Below the pieces are notes generated by a model that was not told where the DNA came from, did not search any database, and was given only the letters and a program-made list of their open reading frames with translations. From assembly GCF_022682495.2 (NCBI RefSeq), contig NC_071389.1, positions 8,113,199-8,177,198 on the forward strand: a stretch of 64,000 nt of DNA. Reading direction: 5' to 3'. This stretch comes from Desmodus rotundus. Lineage: Eukaryota > Chordata > Mammalia > Chiroptera > Phyllostomidae. This document shows, piece after piece, positions 10,801 to 22,969 of the stretch. A program made the translations under genes and the position numbers. Each line of letters starts with the position of its first letter. Positions within the stretch are counted from its first letter, which is position 1.

Positions 10801-13110
10801 CCAATTCAGATAGGTGTTAACCGCATATAACGTAAAATACGTATGCCCAGTAAGATGCCGTTTGTTTGTTGGGGTTTCATTTTTAAGGGCGTGAAGTGCT
10901 TATCTGCCTGTGGAAGTGGAAGTGTGATACCATCACTCCTGGGTGGCGAGGATTTACCGCCTATGGCATTTGTGAGGGTGGGGGTGGGGCGAAGTGTCAT
11001 TTCCTACACCTTGGTGCATTTCTGGAAGTAGAGGCGAGTTTTATTTTTTGCTCGCCAGGCGTTTAAATAGGCTGTTGCCTCAGGTCTGACTGCTCTCTGG
11101 TGGCGAGCACGTCCCCCGTGGACTGAGTGGGGTGCGCGTGGAGTGGTCTGCAGAGGCCGAGTCACGGCTGCTTTGCAACAGCAGTTCTGTCTCTTGCCAT
11201 CCCCTTCCCAGTTCAGCCTGCCTCTGCTCTCGTTTCCCCCAGTGGACTCTTACCTTTTCTGAGAAAGAGAGTTTTCAACGGGCAGAGAGGGTGGAACCGG
11301 ACGTGGCGGGATCTCTGGGGCCTTCTGAGCTGGCCCGAAGTGCCAGCTCATCATGCAGCGCCGGCCTCGGTTTCCCAGCCACCGGCACGAGATGAAAGAG
11401 ACGGGTGGGTCCTTGCTAACCTGCTAGCCTCTCGTGAGATGGCACTTCGAAGTTCTTGCCGAAAATCGCCATGCGTAGTCACAAAGAGACAGATTACTTA
11501 CAGATCAGTACGGCATGGTTGAAATTAGTTATTGATTGGTTATTATTTACTGTCTTTCCATGGTCTTTGGAAAATGCCTTCGGAGGACCCCTTAAGTCAA
11601 GTTTCTGGTTCCGGTTAATTTCATGCTTTCACATATTCATGATTTACTGAGGTTTTCCCAAACTTCTTTCATGTGGACCATACGTCTGAGCCAATCGGAT
11701 TTTTATAGTAGGAGACTCATCACATATCTGCCCCGCATAAGGCAAGGCCTGTTCTTCCCACTCCTTTCCCCGCCCCCCTCCCTGGGACTGCTGGCACTTT
11801 TTAGGAATCCTGTGGGTTATAATTTGTGACTTCTGGCTGCCAGTGAGCTTGTAGCAGATTGGCTTGGCAGGTGGGGAGCGCTTGTTGGAATGCTGCCTGC
11901 TCGCCATGCAAGTCACATGGGGCCCAGAAGGTCAAGCTTGGGGTGTTGGCCCCATTCGTCACGTGTTATGTATATGGGGGATATGTACCTAGATCCCTCC
12001 ATTATAGAGCTCGGGGAAGCAAAGTCAATGCGAATTCCTCGGTTCTTTGCAGGCCTTTTCCAGGATTGGTTTCCGTGAGCGTTAGCGGTTGGTTTCTCAC
12101 CCCCTGCCGCCCCTCGCGCAAGCACACTCATTCTGCCTGCCGAAGCCAGGGAATGGGTTTTTAAGTGATCTTGTAAATGAAAATTAGTCCGTACTGTTTG
12201 GGCTGGATATTAGGGCGAGTGACATGTGGGATGACAAGCAGTGCCACCCCCGGCCGTCCTTGCAATGCTGTAGTCATCTGAAAGGCAGGCAGGGTGGGTT
12301 CAGGCAGAACATGTAGGAAAAGACAGCTTCGCTGAAGCCAACAGGGTGACCAGCCACTGTGGCAGATTGCACCTGACCATTCAGAGCAGGGAAGAGTCCT
12401 GTTGGCTGTGTCACCATTCAGGGTCCCCTGCCAGGCCCATCTTGCCTGTGGGCAAGCTGGAGGAAGACCAAGCAAAGGCATCTCTTCTTTGTCCCCAAGT
12501 GGCCGGATGAGCCCAGAACATGCTTGCCTGTTTGACACGACCTCAGATCTGAGCTGTGGAGCCCCGGCCACGCTCTGCGAGGATCCCTGCTTCTCCCTGG
12601 GACTCCCAAGCTGCTAGGAAGACGAAAGGAGCTGAACGTTGTCTTAATGAGTTTGACAAGAACAACTGTTTAAGCAGGTGGCTTCTGTGTGGTGGGAATT
12701 CACTGGTCCTCAGTTTGCTTTGTGGCTTTGTTGACTTGGCCTTGCTGGACCTTTGGTTCAGACTTCTGAAAAGCTCGTGTCCCCTTCACCCTCTGATGAC
12801 TTGAGACCCATGTGCAAGAGCTCCAGTGGAGCTTGTAGCCGGCAGTTCTGCGAGCACAGCATCCACAAGGCCTCTGGGGTCCCCTCCTGTGATGGGCAGC
12901 CAGGCTGGGAGGGTGCAGAGAAGTGGGAGGAGGAGGCGCCTCACCAGGCTCCCACGCCCACTCTCCTCTGGCACCAGAGCAGGCGCCGAAGCACCTTTGT
13001 GGGGATGTGAAGGCCTTCCGTTCCCAGTATTGTCTCAGCCCTATAGACCGTCTGAAGTCACGAGAGTCATTAGGAGCCAAGAGCCCCCAAACCAAGATGG
13101 GCCCAGAGCT
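7870..13110. other. Promoter-proximal intron 1, mostly unique
   Basis: No exon, RNA gene or clear transposon was recognised over about 5 kb, apart from homopolymer runs (poly-T 8213-8236, poly-A near 8335-8347). The low repeat load directly downstream of the CpG island is typical of a regulated first intron, so enhancers are plausible, but none can be pinpointed by eye. Confidence 0.6.
8213..8236 (+). repeat. Poly-T run
   Basis: About 20 T with a single C near each end. It could be the tail of an eroded antisense retroposon, but no body is recognisable beside it. Confidence 0.9.
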
Positions 13111-13114
13111 CGTA

Positions 13115-13230
13115 CAGGGGCGGGCAAAAGTAGGTTTCCAGTTGTAACACAGTTGTTAATAAAGAGTCACATGAGAAGGAACTCTGTGTCTCGCGGATGC
13201 ACAGCTGTGAACCTACTCTGCCCACACCTG
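13115..13230. mobile_element. 116-bp Tc1/mariner-type MITE
   Basis: The left end 'caggggcgggcaaaagtagg' and the reverse complement of the right end 'caggtgtgggcagagtaggt' pair over about 30 bases, with a few mismatches and one gap. Each end abuts TA (13113-13114 and 13231-13232), the target duplication of Tc1/mariner elements. The 50-base interior carries no transposase. I recall similar short elements in bat and other laurasiatherian genomes but do not assign a family name. Confidence 0.85.
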
Positions 13231-13639
13231 TATTTTACACTCACCTTTGGGGCTGCGTGACAGTGCTCGGGGCTCACTTCCTGGGGACATCACATGACCC
13301 TGGGTGTCTGGAACCATCCTGACACCGTGGAACTTTCTCCTTTTTCATGAAGGTCAATAGTTTAATGTAGGATGAAAAGAGAACTAGGGTCAGCACTCTT
13401 GTCCAAACTTTTCAATAAAAAATAATAAGGACTTAACAACCTTTCAAATATTGTCCCAAGGGCTTAACCTCAATAATCGAATCCTGAACCCAATGAGACG
13501 GCAGCTCCTCTGGGACCCGGAGAGGTTAAGCCACTTGTCCACCATGACACAGTAATGACCGTGACGGTGGGGATGCTGGCAAGCTTTGACATAGTCCTCA
13601 CTCGGAGCCTGCCTGGTATGGTTGGTTCTAAGCACTTTT

Positions 13640-13800
13640 CTGTATTAGTGCTTTAACTAATGCAGTCAGTCCTCATAGTGACTTGTGAGGCAGGGGTCAT
13701 GTACCCATTTTACCTATGGGAAAACTGAGGCACAGAAATGCCGTGACTTGCTAAAGGGCCAGTAAGTGACCAAGCTCTGGCCCCAGGGCTGTGCTCTTAG
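13640..13800 (-). mobile_element. MIR SINE
   Basis: Complement of the MIR 3' half and core: 'cattttacctatgggaaaac', 'tgaggcacagaaatgc', 'cagtaagtgaccaagctctg'. Confidence 0.8.
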
Positions 13801-14384
13801 CCGTCCTGCCTCTATACCCAGGGTCACTGAGCTGGCAGTGACCGAGCCAGGAATGCAAACCCACCGGGTCTCCCTGCTCTTTCAACCCAGACGTGCTTCC
13901 CTGTCTTGTCTCCTACGCCAGAAGCACCCTTTGGTTTGTTGCATGAGGAAGGCGAGGGAGCCGCAGGCTCATCTCCATTCTTGGTTGTTTTTCCCTTAGC
14001 CTAATGGCAGCTTTGGCTCCTGAAGCTGAATTCTTATGATGGAGAGTTAGGGAAGCGTCCGCACCTCCCACTGAGGTGTGAGATGAACTCATCCGGAGAC
14101 AACTCGATCCTGCCTGGCAGGTTAGCAACCCAGGGCTCGCGTACCACCCTGAAAAGGAGCATTTCGATCCTGGGCTTGGGGCCTTCCACTCCATGGACTT
14201 CGTATGTTTCTCTCCTAGGAAGGCTGTTTCCAGGCAAAACTGGAAATGTGGGGTCCTCTTATTCTCCATCCCACCCATGTCCTTCCCTTTCCTGCCTTCT
14301 CTCCCTGCAGACTCAGTAGCCTCCAGTAGCCCAAGACCACGCCCAACAAAGGAACTATTAGCTTCTTACGGACTCCTTCGTACC

Positions 14385-14575
14385 AGTTTCTCAGCCCTGG
14401 TACTGTGGACATTTGGGGCAGGGCGATTCTTTGCTGGGGGAGACTGACCGTGCACTGCAGGATGTTTAGCAGCATCCCTGGCCTCTGCCCACTAGATGCC
14501 AGTAGAACCCTCCGCACCCCAGTTGTGATCATCACACATGTCTGTGGAAGTTGCCGAAGTGGCCACTGGGGCCAA
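14385..14575 (-). mobile_element. MER5A hAT element
   Basis: Complement of the MER5A consensus, near full length: 'ttctcagccctggtactgtg', 'gcaggatgtttagcagcatc', 'cctggcctctgcccactaga', 'tgccagtagaaccctc'. Non-autonomous hAT-Charlie. Confidence 0.88.
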
Positions 14576-14679
14576 AATCATCCCGGGCTGAGAGCAGCAC
14601 TTTATACCAGGCATCTGGGGGGCCTGGTTGTGAGTCCCAGAGTGAGAGCTGCGTGGGAGCAGAGTTTGGTCTGTTCGTG

Positions 14680-14770
14680 TCCTGTTCTTTCACAGCACCT
14701 AGAAGAGTGCCTGGCACAGAGCAGAGGCTCGGTAAATGGTTGTTGGATGAATGAATGGATGGGTGAACCC
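14680..14770 (+). mobile_element. L2 3' end
   Basis: Carries the characteristic L2 terminus: 'cacctagaagagtgcctggc', then 'cggtaaatggttgttggatg' and ATGA repeats. Confidence 0.75.
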
Positions 14771-14909
14771 CTGATGACTCAGTTGCAGAGCATGCGGAAC
14801 TTGGTCTACTCACCACGTTACAGATGGTGTCCCGAAGACCCTTGCTTTATTGGCAGGTGACTGTTAAGTGTTTGCTTGCCATAGGGCGACACTATTCTAA
14901 ACCCGTTCC

Positions 14910-15075
14910 CTGTGTTCCCTCCGTTAATCCTTAAAACTGCCTTCTGAGGGAAGTACTATGGCTGCCATCTTACAGATGAGAACCTTGAGGCACAGAAAGG
15001 TTCTGTGACTCGCCCAGGGTCACCGAGCTAGCCAGTGGCAGAGCCAGGATACAAGCAAAATCAGTGTGACCCCAG
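14910..15075 (-). mobile_element. MIR SINE
   Basis: Complement of MIR: 'ccttgaggcacagaaaggtt', 'cgcccagggtcaccgagcta', 'gtggcagagccaggat'. Confidence 0.85.
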
Positions 15076-15559
15076 AGCCTGTCTGCAGCCCCAAGCAGGA
15101 AGCTGCAGCTTTGCAGAGGTTTCCCCTTTCCTGCCGAGAAGTCATTTTGGTTCTGAAGCTGGCACTGTGGCAATTATCATCAGGGTGTGCATGTCAGACA
15201 CGAGGTCATTCATCGTAAATCCTCAGAGCGCCACTGTCCCAAACAGGCTTTGTCACCGCCGGCGAATCTGTGGCCAAGAAGAAGCATTGTCTGTCTGGCC
15301 AGAGGTAGGAGGGCAGCCTGGTGGCCGAGCCCCATTCAAACAGGAGACTGTCTCCTCTCGTTGCCTCCCTGCTGGGCTTCCACCGGAGAGAGTCACAGAG
15401 AGGACTTGAACTTCTTTCCTTGTTGGGAAAGGGGACAGTGGACCCAGAGCTTCTCAGCAGGGGCGTGATTCATTCTTAGGAAAAGGGATGGTCCAGGATC
15501 AGAACCGGGGAGAAGGAGAGACTTCCGAGGTCGTCCGAGAGTTTAGGGACCGCAATAGC

Positions 15560-15745
15560 CAGTGTTTGCCGAGCCTCTTGCGGGCTTTCCCGGGCCCTGT
15601 GCCGTGTGCTTGGTGAACATTCTCTCACTTCCTTTCCTATCACAGTGATTAGGTCATTTGTCCACCTCCGTTCTACAGACGGAGAAATTGGGGCTCAGCG
15701 AGGTTGCTTTCCCACCCCCTAGAAAGTGGTCATCAGCAGAGTAGA
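15560..15745 (-). mobile_element. MIR SINE (diverged)
   Basis: Weaker complement of MIR: 'gcttggtgaacattctctca', 'acagacggagaaattggggc', 'cagcgaggttgc'. Confidence 0.6.
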
Positions 15746-15989
15746 AGGACAGGAGCTGGAACACAGGTTCAGGCGTCCCTGGGGCCTGCCCCCTTCACTA
15801 CGACAAGAAGATCAGGATGCCGTGGCTAAGCAGCACAAAGACGCCCCAGCAGGATGCTGTTACCTTTTTGCTCATGTGCCTCCCCTCCCACTGTCCCTCT
15901 TCTTCTTCTCTTCCGTTCTTCCTCTTCTCTCCTCTCTGTCTCCATCTATCTTGAGAGATTGGGCACCGAAGTTCAGGGGCCACAGATTT

Positions 15990-17735
15990 AATAAGATGTG
16001 GACTGCATTATCTTCGTGATCAGTCTCGTAGGCGTGACTGACGTGGAAACATAATTACATTTCATAATAAAGGTCTAGACAGGTGTAATGGGAAAATAGA
16101 CCACGACGTGACAAACACAGAAGCCTCCACAGACGTACATGACAATGGCAATAGGTAGTAAAGGCATGCAGGGAAAATGCATCAATTTTGCTGCTCCAGG
16201 TTAAGCTGCCCAGGAGAGATTATTAAAAAGGACACTTTTCTGGACAGGTTGGGATGGGACACTGCTGAGCATAGCTGCTGGCTGGGACCTTCCCCCTCAA
16301 AGAGCAACTCTTAAGAAGGAGGAAGATGTAGATGACACAGGATTTAGACCTTGAATAACAACTTCTTTTTCTTTCTTCCTCCAAAGAGAACAAGACAAGG
16401 AAATTTCAGTAGGCCCTGCGTCTTCTGAAATAAGCTCTCTCCCCTTCTATTATCTTCCTGGCCAAGGCTGGGGCTTCTTGTCAGCTGCAGCTAATGAATG
16501 AGTTCATTTTCCTTGATTAACTTGACCCTTCTTTTTAAAACCATTGACCATGGTGTATTTGCTTTAATTCCGTAAGTGCCACTTGGAACACCATGGGCTT
16601 TATGCCACTTTCCCCGCCCCCCATCCTTGCCATTCGAGAGTCTGTGCTCACCGTTTCTTGATGACAACAAGGTGTGACATTGAGGAATTTGAAACTGATC
16701 CCGGAGAGTGTGACTGTGGCACCGTGGAGCATGGTACCTGACAGCGGGGGAACGCTGACCTGTGATCACATGTGTAGTGATTACGCCAATTAAGGTGTCC
16801 GTCGTGTGTATGGCTTTTCCCAGTCCTACAAGGTTTGCTATGTAAAGCGAGAAAAAAAAATGGGAATATTCGATACACCTTTAGATTTAGGTAACAGAAA
16901 GGCAAGGCCTGGTTGCCATTTTTGTGGGTACTGTCAGCCAGTTCGCTTACAGACATTTAAGTCTCTTCTTTTTTAATTGTTGTTCAAGACATTGAAGCTT
17001 TAATGCAAGTCTTGCGGAGAAGGCGCATGATTCCGTGTCAGCTACTCTATGGTGCGGGTCGTTACTGTGGCCAGCGGGTGTATAACCTTGTTAAAACTCA
17101 GCTGGCCGGCACGTGGTTGGGTTCTACCGTGGGTCAGCTCAAACGCCCCGCCCCCCCCCCCCAACACCGTCATTGTTATCACCTTGACTAAAGTGAAGGA
17201 GCTTGGTCTGGCAGCCTGCGTTTACAAAGCCCCCTTTGCCGAGCCCCCTTCGCCAGGATTCCACTGCATTCGCCCACCATTCATTCTCCTTTCCTTTGCA
17301 CCCGGGGAGGCGTCAGGGAGGCTCTTTAACTCGTCCCCCAGCTTTGTGGTGAACAAAGACACTCACAGGCATCGTCTCTGCGGACTCTACTGACTGGCTC
17401 GTGCGATTGAATTGAAGTAGACAGACACAGCAATGTATCTCTCAAATAAAGAAACGGAGTCTCAGTGATTTAAGTTGACTGGTCCAGGATTGTCGAGCTG
17501 GTCATTGAACCGCGTCTCCCTTTCTCCCAGTGCAAGGTCAGGCCTGGCTGCACAGTGGCAGGAGAGGGCTGCCCTGTAGCTTATGATTGGATGAGGGCTG
17601 GCCTTCCCTTGGCCACTCTCTCTCAGGCATGGGTCACCCTGTCTTGTAAGGCCCGCATGGTGACACCATCACCCCAAGACTGTGCTCTTTTTCGATAAGC
17701 CCCCATGCCAGAGGTCCACTCATGGTGAAAGGAAA
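15990..17735. other. Unique intronic DNA
   Basis: No exon or recognised repeat. A C12 run lies at 17151-17162 and a poly-A run near 16852-16860. Confidence 0.5.
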
Positions 17736-17738
17736 ATC

Positions 17739-17835
17739 CAGTTTTACAAAATGTAATCCCATTTTTTACACTGTGTTCTTTCATCATTTCAGTTACAAAT
17801 ATAATCCTATATTTTACACTGTCTTTCATCATTTC
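17739..17835. repeat. Two-copy tandem duplication, about 50-bp unit
   Basis: The unit contains 'acaaa', 'taatcc', 'ttttacactgt' and 'ctttcatcatttc'. Copy 1 spans about 17739-17790 and copy 2 about 17791-17835. The copies differ by small indels, so the duplication is not very recent. Confidence 0.85.
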
Positions 17836-17839
17836 GGGG

Positions 17840-18910
17840 GGTTTTCTAGTCATTTGGCTTCTTTCCATGGCAGAGACTTTCCACGACCTGTCGTCTTGAT
17901 GCCTGGCCTTGGAGTTTCTCCTCCAGCGGCCTGGCCAGCAGTTAGGGGCCTAGAAACCGGGTCAAGGTTGCATTCAGGAACTGCCTGTTGACTTCAATTA
18001 GCCACATCTAGGAATGACTCTCCTATGGAGGAGAACTTTCTGCACCTGACCCCACTATCATTTAGGGTTCTTGAACATGGGAAGCATATCTGCGTGGAGA
18101 CCTCTGGTCTTAGCATGCGGATGTGTGTACTCTGCGAGAGTTGGAGGCAGGAGTTAGCCATCACAGTAAATCTGCTAATTTCTCTTTTTCCACTCTCCCT
18201 TCGGGGACACTCCATTCACTCTTAGGGTCTCTTTATCAGGGTCTTTGGGTTAACATGCAACCAAAAGTGTTGGTTTAAATTTTCCTCCCAACCTGTGGGC
18301 TGTGCGGGTACGTACCCTCACTTCTGCTGAGGCCACTCTGCCTGAGCAGGAGGTGGACTTCCTGCTGCTCCGGGTTTGCCCCTAGACCTGGTACCCCGGG
18401 CAGTGGAATCGCATCCACAGACCCAAGGCCACAGGTGTGGCAGAAATCTCAGGGAAGATCAGAATGGGGTCTTTTGCTGGGCATCTCAGCAGAAGGGAAG
18501 GGGAGCATCACCCTGAGGCCTCTGTACTGCTGCAGAGAGACAACCTGCGGTGGTCAACTGACTCCCGAGCAGCTGACCCAGAGGCCAGCAGTCTGACCTT
18601 TTAATGCCAGTGCAAGTCGTGTCAGAGCAACGAGGAATGTTCGGGCTTCCTAAACTTCTGGCAGCAGATGAGAAATACGAGTTTGAGCTCCATTTGAAGA
18701 TCTTTTATACGGAGCTCTAGAAAAGCAGGAAGTATTTTGAAGGATCACAATGTTTTGGTGCTTTTGAGTTTTAGATTTCTATAAGCATTAAATACTTAAG
18801 ATCCCCCCACTGCCAATAGATACTATTTTTGTATGGTGGAGAAAGGGCTTCTTGATTGGGTTTGGAATTCACAGCAATGCTTCCTCTTCCTGGTTTGAGC
18901 ATCGGAGCTA
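17840..18910. other. Unique intronic DNA
   Basis: No coding or RNA features recognised. Confidence 0.5.
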
Positions 18911-18911
18911 A

Positions 18912-19125
18912 TGTGGGAGCAGGCAAGCTTTGTCTGTGATGGGTCAGAGAGTAAATACTTTAGGCTTTGGGGGTCATAGAGTATCTTTCATGGCTCCTCA
19001 CCCTGCAATTGTAATGTCAAAGCGGCCGTAGACATTAAGTCAATGAATGGGTGCAAGTGTGTTCCAATAAAACTTTATTTACAAAAACAGGTGGCCCTTG
19101 GGCTATCATTTGCTAACCTCTGAAC
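18912..19125 (+). mobile_element. hAT-Charlie non-autonomous element (MER3-like)
   Basis: Follows a remembered eutherian element from 'gcaggcaagctttgtctgtg' through 'gtaaatactttaggctttgg', 'gtgttccaataaaactttat' and 'ttacaaaaacaggtggccct' to 'catttgctaacctctg'. The exact subfamily name is uncertain; the hAT class is firmer. Confidence 0.75.
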
Positions 19126-19439
19126 TTGTAGTTCTTTTTCATTTGCCTTCTGACCCATTTACATCCAGCATCCAGGAGGAGCTTAATAAATGATGATTAA
19201 ATGGGAGCAATAAAACCACTAGATTACGAGGTTGAAGGAGCAGAAATGAGAAATTAATCACTATGGTTGTGATTAGAGAAAGAGACATTTGTTGGTAGCT
19301 CCATGGTTCGAGGTGAAGTCATTTGGGTTCAGTCGTTGTCCCTAGTTGTTGTCCCTGCCCTTATAGGAACTGTGAAGGGACAGGAGTCACAGTCCATGGT
19401 AAGAGGCAGGGTGAGACACTTGGCATCTGAGCATCAGTC

Positions 19440-19630
19440 TCCTTATTTATGAAGGGAAGAAGCCACATCCGTCTTCAAGGTCATGGAACAGATATATGGG
19501 TGCAGGGAAGCAGACAGCCCCGACTCCGGTTCTGGTGATACAACTCAGGCCTTGTGGAATGTTCCAGCTCTCAGTTTCCGCATCTATAGCCTGAGGCTGA
19601 TCATGCCTCCATCACAGGGTGATTGGGATG
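19440..19630 (+). mobile_element. MIR SINE (partial)
   Basis: MIR-like 'ctcagtttccgcatctatag' followed by 'catcacagggtgattgg'. The 5' part is poorly preserved. Confidence 0.55.
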
Positions 19631-19639
19631 GTTTGACTC

Positions 19640-19855
19640 GGTTTCTTAACCTTGGCACTGTTTACATTCTGGGCCAGAAAATTCTTCTCTGTGGGGAGTT
19701 ACCTCGTGCATTGTAGGATTTTTAGCAGCATCCCTGATCTCTTCCCACTAGATATTAGTAGCATCGCCGTAATATGACAACCGAAAGAGTCTTCTTTCAT
19801 TGCCAAATGTTTTTCCCTGGGGCAAAGTCACTCCCTAGGCGAGAGCCACTGGTTA
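19640..19855 (-). mobile_element. MER5A hAT element
   Basis: Complement of MER5A: 'ttaaccttggcactgtttac', 'gtgcattgtaggatttttag', 'cagcatccctgatctcttcc', ending 'gcgagagccactgg'. Confidence 0.87.
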
Positions 19856-19869
19856 ACAGAATAACACGT

Positions 19870-22000
19870 AGTGTCTGCCACAGAGTGTGGCAGACTTTGG
19901 GGTTCAACAGACAGACCTCGTCATTATTAATAATGTATTATATTGGGCTCTGGATTCTCCCTCCTTTGATGAGATTTTCTGGATTTCCCTAGCTGATTTC
20001 TGACTCCCAAAGGCAAGCTTGGGTATTTTGTTCCAGACCCCAGGTCTTTCTCCTGCAATTTGTGTTGCCGAGGCGCCTTCCTCCTGGGAGGAGCCAAACT
20101 TCCTATGATGTTCTGTGGACTGTGCTTTCTAGTCCTTTTAACACACATGTACCCTAGACATGCATTTGAGGTTACGGTGTGAATCGATAAGTGGTTCTTT
20201 AAGAAATCACCCAGATGTCTGCAACAGGAATGGTTGGAAAGGGTTAAGGATGGAAAAGCTTAACTCACAAAGGTTGGCAGGCTGAGGTAGTAGGTTGTAC
20301 TCAGAGAAAGTGGATAATGCACCACAAACCAGCACCATCGTCAAAATCGTAACTTCCCCAGTGAGCCTGCACGCACTGCTAACATCAGTCAGGGGCCAGT
20401 GTCCAATGGTGTAGCCAGGGTGGCAATTCTGTACCATCCATTTACATCTGGACTTAATGTTTTTGCCATTCACACTCCCACCAGAACAGTGGTCCCCAGT
20501 TTTTACGTATCTGGGGAGTGCGAACGGATACTCTTTCTCGTGATGAAGGGAGAAAGAGAGAGATTGATTTTGAATGAGTGCTGGTCCCTACCTATTCACA
20601 GTTGTATTTTTTTCTATCTGTTTGAGATAATACATAAATACAAAAGAATACATTGACTTCAATGGCATTGTCAAATGGATGCTTCTTCTGCATCTGCATA
20701 AATTTGACAAATAACAGAAGATAGATGAAAAACGACTCATTTTGTCCGCAGGCTGCAGGTTGGAGGCGTGTGGATCTGGGACATCCTGTGTGTAAGTCAC
20801 TGTGGCTACGCAGAGTCTCTGGCGCACACACGGGAAACTGCTGCTACCCAGTGCCTCTGGGCGTGTGTTCAGCCTGCTCAGGGTGGTTCTCAACCACGCC
20901 GTGTGCGGTGGGGCACTCGGTGAGTGCCTCAAAACCGCAACTGCTGCCCCAGGCCTCGGGTCTCTGCGGATCTTACAGGATTCTTCTCTTCCTCAACCTC
21001 AACTCTTCCTTGTTGTGATACAGTCAGATTAGTCTACAATTTGGTCCCTCGACTTAAACAAAAACTCCTTTATTTCAGCAAAAATTACTACAGTGACTTC
21101 CTCGCGTGAATATTGGAAAGCACCAGTTCTAGTCAGAATAACAGACCTGGCCCTAAACTAGATTTCGGGCGATATGATTTGATTGGCCAACTGCCATCGC
21201 TAACTAGCGTCATCCTGCCCCATCTCCAGCTAACTCCTGAAACCCCTCAAGCATGTGATCCATCATATCATTTTCTCATTTATTCCAGCGCTGGGTAATG
21301 GCCTAATCTCTCCAGCAGCGTTCAGATTTATTAGAGAAGATGGCATTTACAAAATCATTTCACTGTTCCATTGCAAACACCCTAAGCTGCTCTGCACTTT
21401 CTTATTATAACCCTTCCTTTTAACAATGGTTTATTACCTGCAATTAAAATCACCTGGAAGGCCCAAGTAAATGGGTTTCAATTCTTTTCTTCTGTGTTAA
21501 TATTTGGTTGGTGGCCCACGTAGGACTTAGGAGTGAACATTAGCGAGAGGCAGGTTTCAGCTCCTAGAAAGGACAATCTTGTGAAGATGTCCAGAGGGAA
21601 CACGGTCATCACTGGAGCCTGGAAGACCATCTGCCAGGCATGTTAGCAGAGCTACTGCCCGCTCAGTTCAGCGGGAAAAGAACATGTGGAACACCAAATG
21701 GGGTCTGGTGGGGAGGAATCCTCCCTTTGTTACTGTGTTTTGCATTCAGATCGGGCACTGGTGGAACCGAAAAGGTTAGCAGCCACAATATGCCTCCATT
21801 TGGGCGCAACCCAGAGAAATGCTGAGAGGCAGTGAGCACTGGAAAGGGGTTCACTGGCTCCGGTGAAGCCGATGAAGCCACATGACTTGTTGGAACAAAT
21901 TAAGGTGGTCCCGTGAGTTCAACATTCATAGCGTAGGACAGAAATCTCTGGAATCCATTGCATGGGTGCGTTTCCTATTCTCTGAACACTTATTCGCTGT
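19870..22000. other. Unique intronic DNA
   Basis: About 2 kb with no recognised exon or named repeat. Mild AT richness near 20580-20720. Confidence 0.5.
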
Positions 22001-22009
22001 GTAAAATGG

Positions 22010-22160
22010 GTCTGTTGCTTTACAGTCTTGGCCCCAGTTTCTTCCTAGAGATAACACTAATCCCGACATTGCAGGGCTGTAGTAAGACTACCCGAGAGGG
22101 TGTGTGTGCGAAGCGGTGAACCCGTGCCTGGCACTTGCTAAGTCCTCCGTAAATGTTGTA
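22010..22160 (+). mobile_element. MIR SINE
   Basis: MIR core and 3' end: 'ccagtttcttcctagagata', 'tgcagggctgtagtaagac', 'gtgcctggcacttgctaagt', 'ccgtaaatgttg'. Confidence 0.75.
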
Positions 22161-22254
22161 AGTGTCGTAAACGAGAGCCAAAAATGTGCGTTACTATACA
22201 GCATCCCAGCAGGCCCCGGGGGGGAGAGAGACGGAGCTCGTACTTTAGTTCATG

Positions 22255-22400
22255 CGTCCAGTTAGCAGTCAATAAGCACATTTTCTGATTGACAAGCGAG
22301 GTGATGGGCACAAGGGATACCAGGGCCAGAACAAGTAAGGTGTCGCGTTCTGGGGAAGCCAGAGGAAGCAACGGCAGCAGGAGAATGCCCAGCGTGGGAT
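22255..22400 (+). mobile_element. L2 fragment (diverged)
   Basis: L2-like 'gatgggcacaagggatacca' and 'gggccagaacaagtaagg'. Confidence 0.45.
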
Positions 22401-22889
22401 TCCAGGGAGCGGGGAAGTTCCAGCCAGCACAGTGGCTTGTGATGCCAACAGTGTGGTAGAACACACGGGTCACATCATGCCCACCTCCAGCCCCCATGTC
22501 TTCTTGTAAGAGGCATCCCAGATGGCCACTTAGGAGCTGGGACATGGGCTCAGTCCAAATGAGCACGTTGGGTAAGACCTCGCTGAAGTTCCTCTCGTTT
22601 CTGCACTCTACAACTTGTGACCTTTTACAATGTCACTGAATCAATCAGCCCCACGTTAAAGAATATCTTAAAGTGGACAGGATTTTTAAATTCGGGGACT
22701 CTTGCCTTTTCTGGGGCAAGCAGAGGTAACATAAGCCTGTGACTCTGCGGCAGACATGGAGGAGAGGGGCTCCGGAAATCGGGCTGGAGAAGAGACGGAA
22801 GCGCCAGAGCAAAGCACGCATGTGGGTTATGGAATCACAAAACATCCATACTATGCTGGGCGGGTTGTTGAAGACTGTCCCAGCCCGCC

Positions 22890-22965
22890 TTTGTTTTGCA
22901 GTTGGAGAAACTGAGGCCAGCAAGCACAAGTGAGCTCACAGAGGTCTCACGGTGCTTTGCGGTGG
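22890..22965 (-). mobile_element. MIR SINE fragment
   Basis: Complement of the MIR core: 'gcagttggagaaactgaggc' then 'gtgagctcacagaggtc'. Confidence 0.55.
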
Positions 22966-22969
22966 CGGC

